From: Paralichthys olivaceus
Taxonomy: Eukaryota > Chordata > Actinopteri > Pleuronectiformes > Paralichthyidae
Direction of reading: 5' to 3'
Assembly (NCBI RefSeq): GCF_024713975.1
Contig: NC_091098.1
Coordinates: 16,636,316-16,700,315 of the forward strand
Length of the DNA stretch: 64,000 nt
Position 1 is the stretch's first letter, and every line of letters starts with the position of its first letter. Made by a program: the position numbers and the translations under genes. The notes beneath the pieces are model-generated. The model was not told where the DNA came from and did no database searches. It saw nothing but the letters and a program-made list of their open reading frames with translations. This document shows, one piece after another, positions 1 to 13,830 of this stretch.

Positions 1-1761
1 GAGAGACCTGCCCTGCTTGCAGCTCCTTCATTCCCAAACAAGCCCTGTTTCAGTTGCAATTATACACACTCACAGGTGTAATGCAGGGACCCCCCAGTCA
101 CACCACCCACTGAGATTACAGTAAGTGACACAGAAATTAACCAAAAAAAAAAGAAGCCACACAAGCCTGTTCGCTTAACACCCCATTTCTCATATTGTGT
201 TCATGGCCTTATAATCCACAACCACCAGCTGTTAGCGCCGCTGTGAAGTATTAAATCACAAAGAAATGCGAGGCAACCATAAAAACCGTCGCACCTTCTG
301 ACCTGTGAGTGCAGCATCTAATGACTTGTGGCCGTACTTCCAGTTGGTGCACGACAAGAGCATTAAGGAGGTTTTCACGAGCCTTGGCAGTTCACGTCAA
401 TCCCTTTTGGAGCATGGCTGAGAACAGTTTGAGGAGCCCTGCCGCAGAATATAAGCCCAGTTAGAGAACTGCGGTTTGTAATTTGAGGGAATCAGCGGGG
501 ATTACCAGGCACACAAGTCGATCCTCTTTCACCTCGTGTTGTGAAACTCACCGCAGCAGAATGAGCGAAGCAGCCGTGAATCCAGGGCTATTAAGTCATT
601 ATTGCGGATGGACACACATATTCCTGAAATCATAATACATGTCTGCGGTCATTCGTGCTTCACACAGAAACACCCAGGAAAGCTTTGGACAGTCCATTTG
701 TCTTTAGAGCAGCTGAGCTATTGGTTTCCTTTCTCAATATATTTCTAAAGTCAGAACAAATGGACTGCTGACCTTGTGTAGGGTAACCGCAAGGTCCCCG
801 CCCATACACACACACACACACACAAACGCACAGAGTAAAAGGTTATGAACCCAGAGTGCATTACAGCGAAGCTCCCCATGGGCAATTTCTTTAGAACAGG
901 AAAAGCCTCAATTTGGTGTATTTATCATGGCATCATGATCCCACTGGAAACATTCCCCTGATCCTCTCGAACCTGAGCAGCATTTTTTTTCTACACTGAA
1001 GCAATCATCGTATCTTACGCAGAGGGCTGTTGTGAAACACACTATGTGACACAGTGAGTTATGTGAATAAATATTAAAAAGATATGGTCTTTATACCTCG
1101 AGACATCCAGACTGCACTGTATTGCCAACTTTTCAACCATCTCTTCTTGCCAAATAAATAAACGCATAATAGAAATCGTAGAAATTAAAAATCTGACTTG
1201 TTCATGGCAGAGGAGGGCTCAAGATTGTGTCACAAAGAAAAAAGATGCAGAGCTCTTTTTGTTTATATTGTAATCACAGCTGTTTAACTGTTGCTGTGAC
1301 AAAAGGTTTTACAATGTAAGACTGACTGTGACATCACGATGCCACAATAAAGATGATCTGGGCGCCGCTGACAGTGACACACTGGAACACTATACGCGCT
1401 TATGTCAGATGACTGGTTGCCATAAATACATAAAAGAAAAGAAAGAGAAAGACAGAGAAAGAGAGGGAGGGAGGGGAAAGAGAGGGCTATTGTTTGCACC
1501 CCACTTCCTCCTTGCTTTTTGCTCCATTCTTCTAAGAATGACATCAGCAGCCCACCCAAGGAGCGTCTCTCTTTCTTTTCCTCTATCCTTCATTCTCTGC
1601 TTCTCTTCAAGCTATCACTGGCCCTTTCCTTCTTGTGTCAGATTACCCTCACTATGGAATTATTTGCTCTGCCTGACGAGCCCTCGTGCACACATGTACA
1701 CTCTATCGCCTACAGACATGCAGTTTTACCTGCAACTCAATTATCTGCATGTGCCTTTCAG
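1..1761. other. Presumed intron of lgr6, no coding exon seen
   Basis: The first recognisable lgr6 exon in the window begins at 1762 in mid-gene, so this stretch is presumably the intron before it. It is AT-rich and has a short CA tract near 807-824. The open frames at 1284-1837 are low-complexity (Ser/Leu/Lys-Glu runs from purine and pyrimidine tracts) and show no domain. The exons for the signal peptide, the N-terminal cysteine cap and the first LRRs should lie to the left of the window. Confidence 0.6.
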
Positions 1762-2574
1762 AATGCTGCAAAACAACCAGCTGGAGAGACTTCCAGATGA
1801 TGCTCCATGGGACCTGCCCAACCTACTGTCCTTGTAAGTCTCTTTCTCTCTCTCACACACAAATACACACACATACACACTATAATCATGCTACTCTACC
1901 GCATCCAGCAGGGAAGGAAATATCCCCTGGCCACCCACCCACACACATCTGAGTTCTAACCGCAGTGCAGGTATAGAGTACCACTGACATATTACAGAAC
2001 GTTTCCCGACGCTGGCTGCAACAGCTCTGCATTCAGCGCAGTGCTGCCTGGCAGTGGGAGTCACAGCCTGAGTGTGTCAGCACAGTTCATGGTAGCATCT
2101 GGAAGCCATGAGGGAAACAGCAGACACTACAGGCCGGGGAGAGCATCTCCAATGAGCTGTGAAACAACCCCATTTTCCATCAATTCCCCCTCTCTTCCTC
2201 CTCCGCTCCTCTCCTCCGTTCTTCTCCCACCACCCACACTGCTATCCCCCTGGCTAATGAGAATGTTTGGTGGCTTAATTGTTTCATCTGCGGGGTCAGT
2301 GTACATTTGTGTGTGTGTGTGTCAGTGTGCATGTGGACTACCTCATCTGTAAATCCTCACCCCCCCACCCGTCTCTTCACAACTATGTACCGCACACGTA
2401 CTCCAAATCCCCACTTTCCAAATTAATAATTGTCTGTAAATGTCCATCAAGCCATTTCCTTAATCACACAGACACACTCAAATTGTCGGCGGTGCAACAT
2501 GAAGTGTGCGCATGTAACTTCACTACCACCTACAACGTTTCTTTGTCTGGTATTAAGCAGGCCGGCTCTCCCTC

Positions 2575-2640
<66 letters not shown>

Positions 2641-5600
2641 CATTGTATTTCCAGCTGTACTTATCTGTGTGTCTGAATTAAAAAAATTCTGTTATGATTA
2701 TGTGTCTGTCTGTCTTTAGGCTGTGTGTATGTGTATGTGCGCCATCATGTGTGTGGTCTTGTCTTAATTTCTTCAGCTAGAGATGCTCTCAAGTAATGAA
2801 ACACACAAACACACACACACACAGCCTGTGAACAGAGACGCACCTTGTCATTACAGTAATGATAAGCCCAGCACAGAAAGATTACTGGAAAGGCTTTGGA
2901 GAGTGAAGCTTGTCGGCGCCTCTCAGTGACATAAAACACACCAGGTAAAAAGAAGGAGAGACAGCATCTGAGTCAGCACAGGGGTTTTAGATTGGTATAA
3001 ATGTATAAAGAAGGCTTTCATCCCTAATAAATAATGACTTAATCTTGGACAAGAATCTTTCTGTCGGCAGAGAACTGAAACCGAGTCAAGACATTTGTCT
3101 CATATTTGGAACAGGCTAATTACAACAACGATGCAGAGCGAGTACTGTTGTTTAGTTCTGTGCCATCATAAGCAGACAGATGTGTTTTGGGTCCCAACCC
3201 ACAAGTTAAGTAGTATAATAACGACTGATGAGTTCCACAAGCCACATTAAATCAACATAACCCGGTGTTTTTTATAGATTTGAATCAATGTTGTGAAACA
3301 CTTCTCCAAGTTCCCCCCGTTGTGTAAAACTTTAGCCATCTGGAGAATTAAATCAGTGGAAGCGGGTCCACAGATCTCCTGGATCGTTCAAGAGAACTTT
3401 CTCTTTCAGCCTCTATTTCTCTCTCCTGTAATTGTACCTCAGACTTTGATGTGATGGACAGGAAATAGTTGCTGCTTTATTGGCTTCTGTGGAACATTCC
3501 TTGTTCTGTCTGGACCTTCTACAGACCTGGCAGGTCCACCCAAAGGAGCAATTATTATTTTGCCCTGGAGAACAAACCAGAAAGTTGAAGGGTCTTCCGT
3601 AGCTTTCATCCTGTGATTTGGGTCAGGGACAAACAATGTCCACAGTTGCAGCGCACAGGATGCACAAGGATGAAATCTGTGCTCAGGAAGTGGAGAAAAT
3701 GAAAATTTCTTGAAGCTATTTGTGCGTGCGCATACAAACGCTCATGTGAATCTATACGTATGCGGGAGGGTGTTTCTCTGTGTGCTTGTGTGTGAGCATC
3801 TGCCAGTGTATACAGTTGCCTCCTCTGATGGAAAATTTCCCTGGGGAGAAAAGCCCAGAGTTCAGAGTTCAAGTTCAGATTTCACTTTGATGATGCTGTT
3901 TGTTTGGCGAAGCCTCCGAGGGGTGAGGAGGCTGAGGAGGAGCTGTACGCTGTAGTGCGGGAATCAAAGAACCACAAGGGAAGATTGATAAGGGGGGGGG
4001 TGTTTGAAAAACGAACAAGAGTTAAGGAGTGAGACGCAGAGGGGTTTGTAGCGCCAGGGAGTGCATCAATGAAGATGTAAGAAACAAAATGTGAGTGTGA
4101 GAGGGGGCCGGAGGGAGGAAAGGGAGATTAATGAATAAGTGTGAAGGGCCAAAGAAAGAAGAATAGCAGGAGGAAGTGGTCTCAGCTTGTCAACTCTGCC
4201 CTGAGGGGATCATTCATCACTTTGGACCATGTGTTTGCATGTGTGCATTTACGTGTGGTGTGTGTGTCACACACACGCATTGCCTGTGGGGTGAAGACAC
4301 AGTGAGACGGGGGGGGGGGGGGGGGGGGGGGGACAAAGGTTTGTTAGGTTTTCTATGGTTGAAGAGATAAAAGTGCATGTGTGTCATCAGCTATGTGTCT
4401 CTGTGTGAGACATGGAGACATCAGGGACTGACAGCGACAGTGAAAGAAAGAGCAAAAGAGGGAGGAACAGCTGAAGACGCATCTTTAACTGTTCCTCCCT
4501 TCTTCTGTCTTCTCTTTTTCCCAGACGCTGAGGGAAGACGGCTTTGCACAAGATAAATAAGGCAAAGCAGAATAAAACAGCCCAACCCAAATGTTTCTAC
4601 ACGTTTGTGTCTGTGTTTTTCTCATCTTACATTTCATACATGTCTGTGCTAGTGACGCTAGACATGGCTTAATTAGCATGGGAATAAATCATAATGAGAT
4701 GCTTCTAAGAAGCTGCAGCGGGGATGAAAGCAGGAGTATAAAGGATGTGTAATTCTCATAATAACCTTCCTGTAAGCCAAAGTGTTTCAATGCCACAACA
4801 CACAACCACTAACGCACGCACAAGCACAGATACACACACACATAAGCAAACATACTGTACTTAGGCTTGGTTATTACCTCGCTAATCTCAGTTCCTCTCG
4901 CCCCGCAGGCGTCTCGATGCTAACCTGTTGTCTGAGGTTCCGGCCGGGACCTTTCGAGGGGTTCGCTCCCTGAGACATCTGTGGTTAGACGACAACTCCC
5001 TCACAGAGATCCCCGTCACGGCCCTGGACTCCCTGCCCGCCCTGCAGGCCATGACGCTGGCCCTCAACCAGATCACACATATCCCAGATTATGCATTCAC
5101 CAATCTCTCTGCCCTTGTTGTGCTGTAAGTGGCATCTTGAGTTGTTTACATGAAACTCTCCTGAGCGTTGGTTTCTCAGCTTACCAGATAAATTATTTGT
5201 TTTGTGGACTTTGAAAAACGGGGCGGTGATGATTGCAGTGTGGGAATGTACTGTGATTTCATAAAAATAAATAAAATTGTATGCGTTTTCTAGGCATCTC
5301 CATAACAACCAGATCCAGAGCATGGGCGCAAGGTGTTTTGAAGGTCTACACAGTCTAGAGACACTGTGAGTATCTCACACACAAAGACACACAAGATACA
5401 CATGATACACAAATGTGTGCTTTTAGAAACTGTGGTTCCTATTACACATAGAAACACACAATCCAACAAACACACACATACACCTATATGCATGCACCTC
5501 GAAATTTCATTTCATAAGCCTAAATGAGTACCACTGTTTCCCCAAAACAGCAACGCAGGCTTTGAAATGACAAAGTATCAACATTCATTATGTTCAGTAG

Positions 5601-8600
5601 TGTTTGCAATAATCACATAACCTCAGTCTAACCCCATGGATATAAAGAACTCCCTGAATAAAGGCTCACAAAGATAACCAAGTCACCCTGATTCTTAGTG
5701 TGTGTTAAAGTGTTTGTTGTGTGAGTGTAATGAATAATGAAGTGTAGTGCTAATTTCAGCAGGTGCTTGAATGTTTCTCCAAAACACAGCCATCAAATCA
5801 ACAGGAATGTGAAAATGAAAAGTTCCTCTTAGATTACCTCGAACAAAGATAAATAGATTCCTCTGTGTTTCTGCGAAAAATAATTTTTAAGTGGCTCTGA
5901 GGTCAAACATGGCTCAGTGTGGCTACGAGAGAGTTGTTTGAGCGTATGTGCCGCAGCTTCGATAACTAGATCCTAACCACACACCGAAGTGGAAACCACA
6001 GAAAACCGACACGGCTTTATGAAGGAGGTGGCGAAAAGAAAGCCAGAGAAATTCAGGCAGTGCAACTGTGTCTTCGTGGTGGTCCGATGGAAACACCGTA
6101 ACTGGCATGCCGCTTAACAACCTGTTGAAGTGCAAGAAAAACTGTGTTCCTTTTCATAAGCATTAGTGTGGGCACATGCCTGTGTGTGCAGATAAGAAAG
6201 TAAGAAAGTACTTCTGCCTGTGCGCTCAGAAGCATATGGCCAGATTAACACTTAACTTTAAGCAATTATTCTTGCAGGGCACTGTGAGGGACTGGGGTGT
6301 AAGTCAGAGGGAGCCATGGTAAAGGGATGAAGGGAAACTGGAGAATGAGAAAAAGAGGGATGGAGACCAAAATAGTGTGTGTTAAAGTGTTTGGGTCGTC
6401 AGCGGTGGGGAGAGACAGATGATTCAGCGGGATAAGATGACAGGTGTCATTGACGTGGGGATTGTGCTGGTATGAGGGGTTAATCTCTCACAGCGGCCTC
6501 GCTTATGAGAAATACGAGAGACCATCTGCATCACCAGCACTCTCCCCCAACCCCTAGTGTGTATTATAAAATCATTACTACGAAAAGCCATCCAGAGGAC
6601 TGCTGGAAAACGCAGCAGCATACGCAAACAGGACGGAGAAGCAGAACCAGACAGACTAACATTTCACAACATCCACAGAAAAACACATGAACCTATTGTC
6701 AAAGGAATTTTTGCTCTTTTAAAAGAATAAAAACAAATCCAGTTGAGTATAACTTTGTCCGTTTAGGTATCCTTTGTTCTGGATGGCTGAGGATCTTAAA
6801 AGACAGCACACATGCCTGCTGGGCATATGTTTCAAAAACTTAAATACAACTAAAAGGTAATTAAGCACAAATGTGCACACGAGCAGATTAACAGTTAAAT
6901 ACAGGCAAGAAAAACAGTAAAGAAAGTCATTCATTCTGCCACCTGAACACGAGCAGTCAGTTTATAGCAATGGTTGTTTTGATACAGTGTTTCCTGAGCG
7001 ACTAATCAGAGACAGACCTAAATAATCGGGTCAGAGCAGCAGAGGTCAAGGGTCACATCCAAACTTCACACTCTACAGCTGCCTCTCACAGTGCAGAGGA
7101 AATGGCATACATGTGCAATCACACACACTTTCTCACACACTGACTATCACATATTGATGCGTTATGATTGGTGCTGCAGTGATAGCAATCCTTCATCATG
7201 CTTTGGATGATCATCATGGTTTGTTTATCTCTGTTTCTTTCTCAGAGATTTAAACTACAACGATCTGCAGGAGTTCCCTGTGGCCATCAGGACACTCAGT
7301 AAGCTTCAGGAACTGTGAGTGTACACACACGCGCACGCACACATTCACAAAAACACACCTGCCCGGCATGACTATCATGGTTTGCGTTATCCCAAGTAAT
7401 CCCGTTAAGTGATTTTAATGTGGCACTCGGATACAATCTCTCTCGCCCTGAGCAGGTGCTGGCTACACACCCACGCTCCGGCTGGCCTGCACATACACAC
7501 AGACGCACACGCACGCACACACACACGAACCATGTTTTCCCTCGGCTTCAGCAGATGTTCAGCAGTGTGCATATGTGTCACAGATACAGGCGTATGTGTG
7601 CGTGTTTACATCTCATATGTCCAAAAATGTTTTTCAGCTGTGCAATGGCAGGTGCAACACGAGGAGATATGACTATGCCTCTCGCTCACAAACACACTGT
7701 TGCTGCAACCAACACAAAAACACACACATGTTATCAGAAACATATTGATAGACTGTCTGACGAATGATATGTTCTTATGTTTGCAGGGGCTTCCATAACA
7801 ACAATATCAAAGCCATCCCTGAGAGGGCCTTCGTGGGAAACCCTCAGCTCCAAACCATGTGAGCTCAATGCTTATTCTCAATGCTACAGTGTGCACATGC
7901 TAGATAAACTCAAATTTGACATTCAGTGACATTATTCACAACATGTCTCATTCACAAAAGCAAATTAATCTAAGGAATGTCCTTTTCTTGCAGTCACTTC
8001 TACGAAAACCCCATCCAGTTTGTAGGAAAATCCGCTTTCCAGTTCTTACCCAAGCTGCACACACTGTGAGTATGCGGTCAGTAGGAACCATTGCAGCGAG
8101 TTAGCCCAGACACTGTTTAAATCATCCTCTGTCCCTTGCAGAGAGAGTTGAGTGGACATGTGTAATGCCCTACTGAATGATGTTGTGTTAGCGTATCGCT
8201 GTGCTCAGTGCTGATGTGGTAAGAGAGAGTGTGTTGTAAGGACATGTTGAATGGTGTGACTTATGATGTCTGGTGAGACAGCCAAAACAGCCTGTGTTGA
8301 TATTGGAGCAAAAGTCAGATGGCTAAAATGAGCTGTTAGACAAGGTCTGTGTGCACGAGTATGTGTCTGCGTGGGTGATTGAGTGAGGGAGAGAGAGAGA
8401 AAGGAAAGAAAAAGTGTTTCTCTGACAGGTTTTCTCCTTGTTTGACTGCAGTTCACTTAACGGAGCAACGCAGATTCGTGAGTTTCCCGATCTGAAAGGA
8501 ACCACCAGCCTGGAAATTTTGTGAGTTTCTCCTTTATCCCCCTGCACACACCACCCAGCAACAACACACATGCATGGTATTATTTCATCGACTGAACCTT

Positions 8601-11600
8601 CTCCGCATGCAACAACAAAGAATGTGAGATGACACAGAGGTCGAGGGTTGAGGGCAGGGATGCAATCCCCAGTGTCTACATATATGAGAGAAAACGCCTG
8701 GAGAGAGATAAGAAGATGGGGAAAAAAAGAAAATTACAGTGTTTTAGAATCCTGGGAAACAGGGAAATAGCAGAAGTCTCAGAGAAGAGATAGGGAGGGG
8801 CAGGCTAGTTATGCCAGCCAGTGACAGGTTTGGCGAACCTTTACAGCTCCCTGTCTGACCAAGTTAGACTCACAGAACTGGGGAATCCTTTCGCTTGCTT
8901 GCACTTCAACAATGATCAGAGGATTCTCTCTTTCTCTATAGGACGCTGACCCGGGCTGGTCTCTCAGCTCTCCCTCTGGATCTATGTGAGCAGCTGCCTC
9001 GCCTCAGAGTGCTGTGAGTACATATGCACACAATCAGGAGGGGGGGAGTGTGGGAGAGGGTGAGAGGTGCAAAACTGATACACAAAACCCCACTGTGGAG
9101 GGCCGTGCCCCCAAGCAATCACTCGTACAGTCACTTCACTATGAAATCCAATCACCACCCCCCACAAAATCATTGTCCTGCTATATCGCCTTGCTCGTAG
9201 GGCCGAGTGTTCACCCAAATAATCCTGTCACCCCCATAATTTCCCACGCTATAAATCCACAGCTGGTCACTGTGTTTATGTGTGTGTGTGTGTGTGTGTG
9301 CTTTGTGTGTTGTTGTAGGGAGCTGTCTTACAACCAGATAGAGGATCTGCCCAGTTTTTACCACTGCTCTGCCCTGCAAGAGATGTGAGCAATTCAACTC
9401 CAATACGTACACATATGCATCACTATCAATGTTGGTGTGTGTCTCCCCCTCACATTTTATATTTCATTCATGTTTGTCTGTACATTTCAACAGAGGGCTA
9501 CAATATAACCTCATCAGGAGGATTGAGTCGAACACCTTCCAGCAGCTCACCTCTCTCAGAGCACTGTAAGTCAACTTTTCAACATGGCATGAATCATTTT
9601 CACGAAAATGCATCGTCCATACCAGTGGTTCCCAACATGGGGGTCAAAACCTCAAGTGAGAGGGTCAGACGATTTTTGCGTATTCGTATGAAATGCTACA
9701 ATTACCTCTTTCAGTCATTATTGTGTGATCAGGGGTCTCAAGTAGATGTTGATTGCTTTAACTGTCATCTGGTAATAATCCAGAAACAACATTTTAAGTG
9801 TAATTTCACCTCCTTTCAGTTCACTTTATGATTTGTTTTGTCAGTGATCTGAGCTGGAACATGATTGAGTGGATTCACCCAGATGCCTTTGCCTCTCTTC
9901 ACTCTTTGATCAAACTGTGAGTAAACACAGACACATCAAAGTCACTTCTGGTCTTTCAGCGGAGACACTTCCAGATTTATTGTATTTTTAATTAAAGATA
10001 GAAAATGTGTCAGAACCTCGATCTTACATAAACACTCCATATTCTGTGTACCACAAAAAAATAAAAACAGTTGTCTTTGGCTCAGTCTACAGAGAACACT
10101 CATGTGAATTTATTGTTTGGAAAACTGCTCAGCGTGGCCAGGAGACGCATCCCGGGTCATGCCAAAAAAAACTGCTTTACTATGTGAGGACTGATTGAAG
10201 TATGTCTTGCTAAACAAACACATATACTACATCTGACAGGAAGTGTTATTTGAAGGGAAACTGATGAAGCCTTGTCTGTTTTTTTATTGCTTCTTTGTTA
10301 CCCAGGATGACCCTTGCTATAGCTGAAACTAAAACAGGATCGTAAACACCACCTTTCAGCCTGATCTGACGCTTCTGTTTCTTTCTCAATTTCTTTCTAT
10401 ATTTATCTCAGGGACTTGACTGAGAACCGTCTGAGTTCAGTCCCCGTTGCAGGATTGGCGGGGCTCACCCATCTCAAGCTGAGGGGCAACCCAGATTTAT
10501 ATGACGCTTTCAGCCCTGATCATTTTCCCCGTATGAGGTAACACAAACACACGCCATCATGCATGCCTTATTCTTTCTTACTGGGTGTATTACTCGACAT
10601 GAACTTGAAATGTTGTACAGAAAGTTTATTAACCTGCCCAGGTGTGTATCCTGTGGCTGTAAGGAAAAATGCGTCCTGTCCCATCACCTCAATTATGTTT
10701 CCCCTCACACGTTTCTATTAATATCTAAAAAATTCAACAATTAAATAATCACAATGTTTCCCTGCAAGCCATTGCTGGTGTGAACTTTTACAATGAGGAA
10801 GTGTGCATGGGTCGCAAGTTAATTCTTGTTACAATGATCCCTGAAGGCCTGGAGAGGTGCAGTGAAGTGAAACGGGAGATTGAGTTTCAAAGAAGATGGC
10901 AGGTGATCAAGTGGCAATGTCAGCATTACTGTTCAACATGGTCCAAAACAGAACTCCTGGCAGAGAGCTATTCGAAAAAAAACTGCACATGCACAGCAAA
11001 CGTTTGTGTACAAGCATCCACACCAAAGACAGTCGAGCCAGACCTCAGAAAAATAGATGTTTTTCCAACAAATGATGGGTAATTTAGTTTGATTTGCGAT
11101 ATGTACTCAAAAAGACGTCCACATTTTCTGAGTCCGTCTTAAAACAATATTCCCAGGCACATGAGTATATGTCTTGCTGTAATGATAACTTCTGTTTGCA
11201 AGGTCCATTGGAAATAAATCTATTTCTAATGTGTTTCCAATGCAAGGGATGGGGGGGTTAAATCAGTGTTTACTCTGTACAGTTTATCTGAGGCTATTGA
11301 GGTTTCAGCAATATGTTGTAATCAAATCAAGAGGGTAGTTTACCATTGTAAAGTACAAAGTCCCCTCATTACACACAGAACAGGGGCTGTGGAGTTTGTC
11401 CACTATCACTTTCGTGTTGAGATATTATATATATTAATGAACGGCATGAACAAGAGGAATGATTACAGGAGGGAAAAGCTGTTTCAATATTGGCACCAAC
11501 TGTTTTAGCTCCAGTCTGTTTTAGTGCTACAGAAACAGATTTATTAACTGGGTCTAAAACCTGCACAAGCTCACAATAATAGGAATAAAAAGTGTGTTTC

Positions 11601-13830
11601 ATACATCTGGTCTAAATACTGTGTTCACCTGTTTGTTCCAGGGTGATAGAGATGCCTTACGCCTACCAGTGCTGTTTATATGGTTCCTGTGACACCTACA
11701 AGCCAGTCAGTCAGTGGGACACAGAGCAAAGCAGCACAGATGAGGACCTACACAAGAGGACTGTGGCCATGTACCCTATCCACGCTGACACACACTGTAA
11801 GAAAGCACATCCTTACAACATCTCCGTGGACGCATATACAGAATAAAACACACATGGAGCACACCGAGGGGTAAAGTCGTACATGGAAATCTGAGCCCCA
11901 TATGTCTGGGCGTGCCGCCGAATTATTGACACAAGCCGTCTTGAAACATGTCAGAGCCCTGCAGAAACCACAGCTACCTGGCAGCCGACACACTCTTACA
12001 CTCGAGTGTTGACCCTTCAAACGCGTTCCTGTGGCAGCCGTAAAATATAAACACTAATAAACCGAAATTAAGTTGAAATTAAAACTATTAAACCCTACAC
12101 CATTAAAAGCTGAAAATAAACTATTTCTTGGTGAACCAAAAAGTAACAATAACAAAAGATGATTAAACCATAGCATGCCACTGATTTAAATTTATTCACC
12201 TTTAATTGTTAGAAAAACAGACACGATAATCAAATTTCATGCAAGTGCTAATTATCTTTGAGATGTTTTCTTTTGGTCAGCGCAAAAGAATGTTGAACAT
12301 CCCCCCATATAACAACCACCAACAGCCAGTGCCACACACAACTCATATACATATACATACATATGCTGTGTACGTGCAGATTTTCATTTTTACAATACTT
12401 TCTTCCAGATGACCCTGACCTGGAGGAGTTCCAACTGGAAATAGAAGAATCAAAACTACAGACCAGCGTCCAATGCACACCCACGCCAGGTACCTACATT
12501 TTACACCTTCAGTGATCAATTAGCTTGCAGACTGTTTTGTAAAAGGAACACTTCAGTGATTTGTTTGTTTGCAGGTCCTTTCCGTCCTTGTGACTCTCTG
12601 TTGGGCAGCTGGCTGGTCCGTGTGGGCTTGTGGTCCATCTCCCTGGTGTCTTTGCTGGGGAACTCCATCCTGCTCCTGTCCCTCTTTGGCTCACCTGGCT
12701 ACCTGTCGCCACTCCGCTTCACTGTAGCCTGCATGGGCGCCTCCAATCTTCTGACGGGTGTGTGTACGTGCACCCTGACCCTTGTGGATGCTCTTACCCT
12801 GGGAGAGTTTGGTCACCACGGTGCCCGCTGGGAGGGGGGTCCCGGCTGTCAGGCAACAGGATGGGTCTGGGTGTTTGCATCTGAGGCGAGCGTACTGCTG
12901 CTGACTCTTGCAGCTGTGCAGTGTGGCGTGAGTGTGACATGCGCCCGGGCCTATGGGAAGTCGCCATCTCTTGGAAGTGTACGCACATGTGCACTGTTCT
13001 GCCTTACTCTTTCCCTCACCCTGGCCTCTCTCCCACTTGTAGGAGTTGGGGAATATGGGTCCTCACCTTTTTGCCTTCCCTCACCTCTACCACCCCCATC
13101 CTCTCGGCTGCCCTCCTCCCTGGGGTTCCCCTTGGCCCTCATTATGATGAACACCCTGTGCTTGCTAATAGTCACAGGTTCGTACATCCGCCTTTACTGG
13201 GAGTTACTTAGGGGAGAGTGTGAGGGCTTGTGGGACTGCGCCATGATCAAACATGTTGCCTGGCTGATATTCACCAATGGCCTCCTCTATGTACCGGTAG
13301 CTTTCCTCTCCCTCTGCTCCCTCTTGGGTCTTCTCTCTCTTGGGGAGGAGGTGCTAAAATCAACCCTCCTGCTTCTCCAGCCCCTGCCTGCCTGCCTCAA
13401 CCCCCTCCTCTTCCTACTCTTCACACGGGACCACTCGCAGATCTTCTTCTGGTCTCGCCCCAAAGCCCGTCCGCAGCTACGCAGGGACCACACCCTGGAT
13501 TCACTGGTTTCTGTGGAGACAGAGAAGAGCTCCTGCTCCGACTCATCGACACAGACGTCACTCGCCGATTCTGATGCTCTGTATAGTGAGGGGTCCCCTC
13601 TCCAGCCCCGACTAGATCCAATACGTTTTTCCCACTGCTCCTCTACTTCCTCTGTCCCCCTCATCCCTTGCCAGATTCCCACTCCTGCTGCCAGAGATAG
13701 AGACAGAGCGACAGAATGGGGAGGCCTGAGCGAGGATGGATGTGTGAGGAGTTTGGATCAAGATGGGATTCATAACGCTCACCCTCTGTATTACTCCGCC
13801 ATGACCCCCTCTCTCAGCTCTCATCCATGA
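1762..13830 (+). CDS. lgr6: Leucine-rich repeat GPCR 6 (R-spondin receptor), 5'-partial
   Basis: Exons: 1762-1833, 4909-5124, 5294-5365, 7246-7314, 7787-7858, 7994-8065, 8452-8520, 8942-9013, 9319-9384, 9494-9565, 9845-9916, 10412-10537, 11642-11796, 12409-12489, 12575-13830 (stop TGA). They sum to 2542 bases, giving 846 residues plus the end of one codon, with all phases closing. Most LRR exons are 66-72 bases, one repeat each, always split inside the leucine codon; 4909-5124 is three repeats fused (216 bases). About 14 LRRs are followed by a cysteine-rich hinge (YAYQCC in exon 11642-11796) and one large exon with the seven-helix region and a Ser-rich tail. LGR4-6 bind R-spondins at the plasma membrane and potentiate Wnt signalling (family knowledge). 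LGR6 is preferred over LGR4/5 from the wording of the repeats and hinge and because ube2t follows, as in human 1q32. The helix 7 motif reads NPLLF instead of NPLLY. The N-terminus lies outside the window. Confidence 0.93.
2576..2638. repeat. (CA)n microsatellite, about 63 bp
   Basis: An uninterrupted CA dinucleotide tract in the lgr6 intron between 1834 and 4908. It creates the His-Thr open frames seen here, which are not genes. Confidence 0.97.
4309..4332. repeat. Poly-G tract, 24 G in a row
   Basis: A homopolymer of 24 guanines in the same lgr6 intron, directly after a short GT/CA-rich stretch. It could form quadruplex structures or could be partly a sequencing length error. Confidence 0.95.
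9281..9301. repeat. Short (TG)n tract before an lgr6 exon
   Basis: A TG-repeat lies about 20 bases upstream of the acceptor of lgr6 exon 9319-9384 and forms much of its U/G-rich polypyrimidine region. UG repeats close to 3' splice sites can affect splicing in other genes; that effect here is only inferred. Confidence 0.8.
9619..9740 (+). repeat. hAT-like repeat fragment in an lgr6 intron
   Basis: The text around 9622-9665 (ccagtggttcccaacatggg, then ggtca-type repeats) matches the widespread vertebrate motif at the ends of hAT-type non-autonomous elements, recognised from memory. Only one end is clear, so this is a degenerate fragment. It lies between lgr6 exons 9494-9565 and 9845-9916. Confidence 0.45.

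Noticed and set aside
1328-1837. 169-codon frame overlapping the first lgr6 exon
   Set aside because: The true lgr6 frame and splice sites at 1762-1833 explain this exon; the rest is low-complexity purine and pyrimidine sequence.
2279-2719. Open frames rich in His-Thr repeats
   Set aside because: They are translations of the CA microsatellite and its flanks inside an lgr6 intron.
13287-13682. 131-codon frame antisense to the lgr6 last exon
   Set aside because: A shadow of the GC-rich lgr6 coding exon; Arg/Ser-rich composition and no domain.
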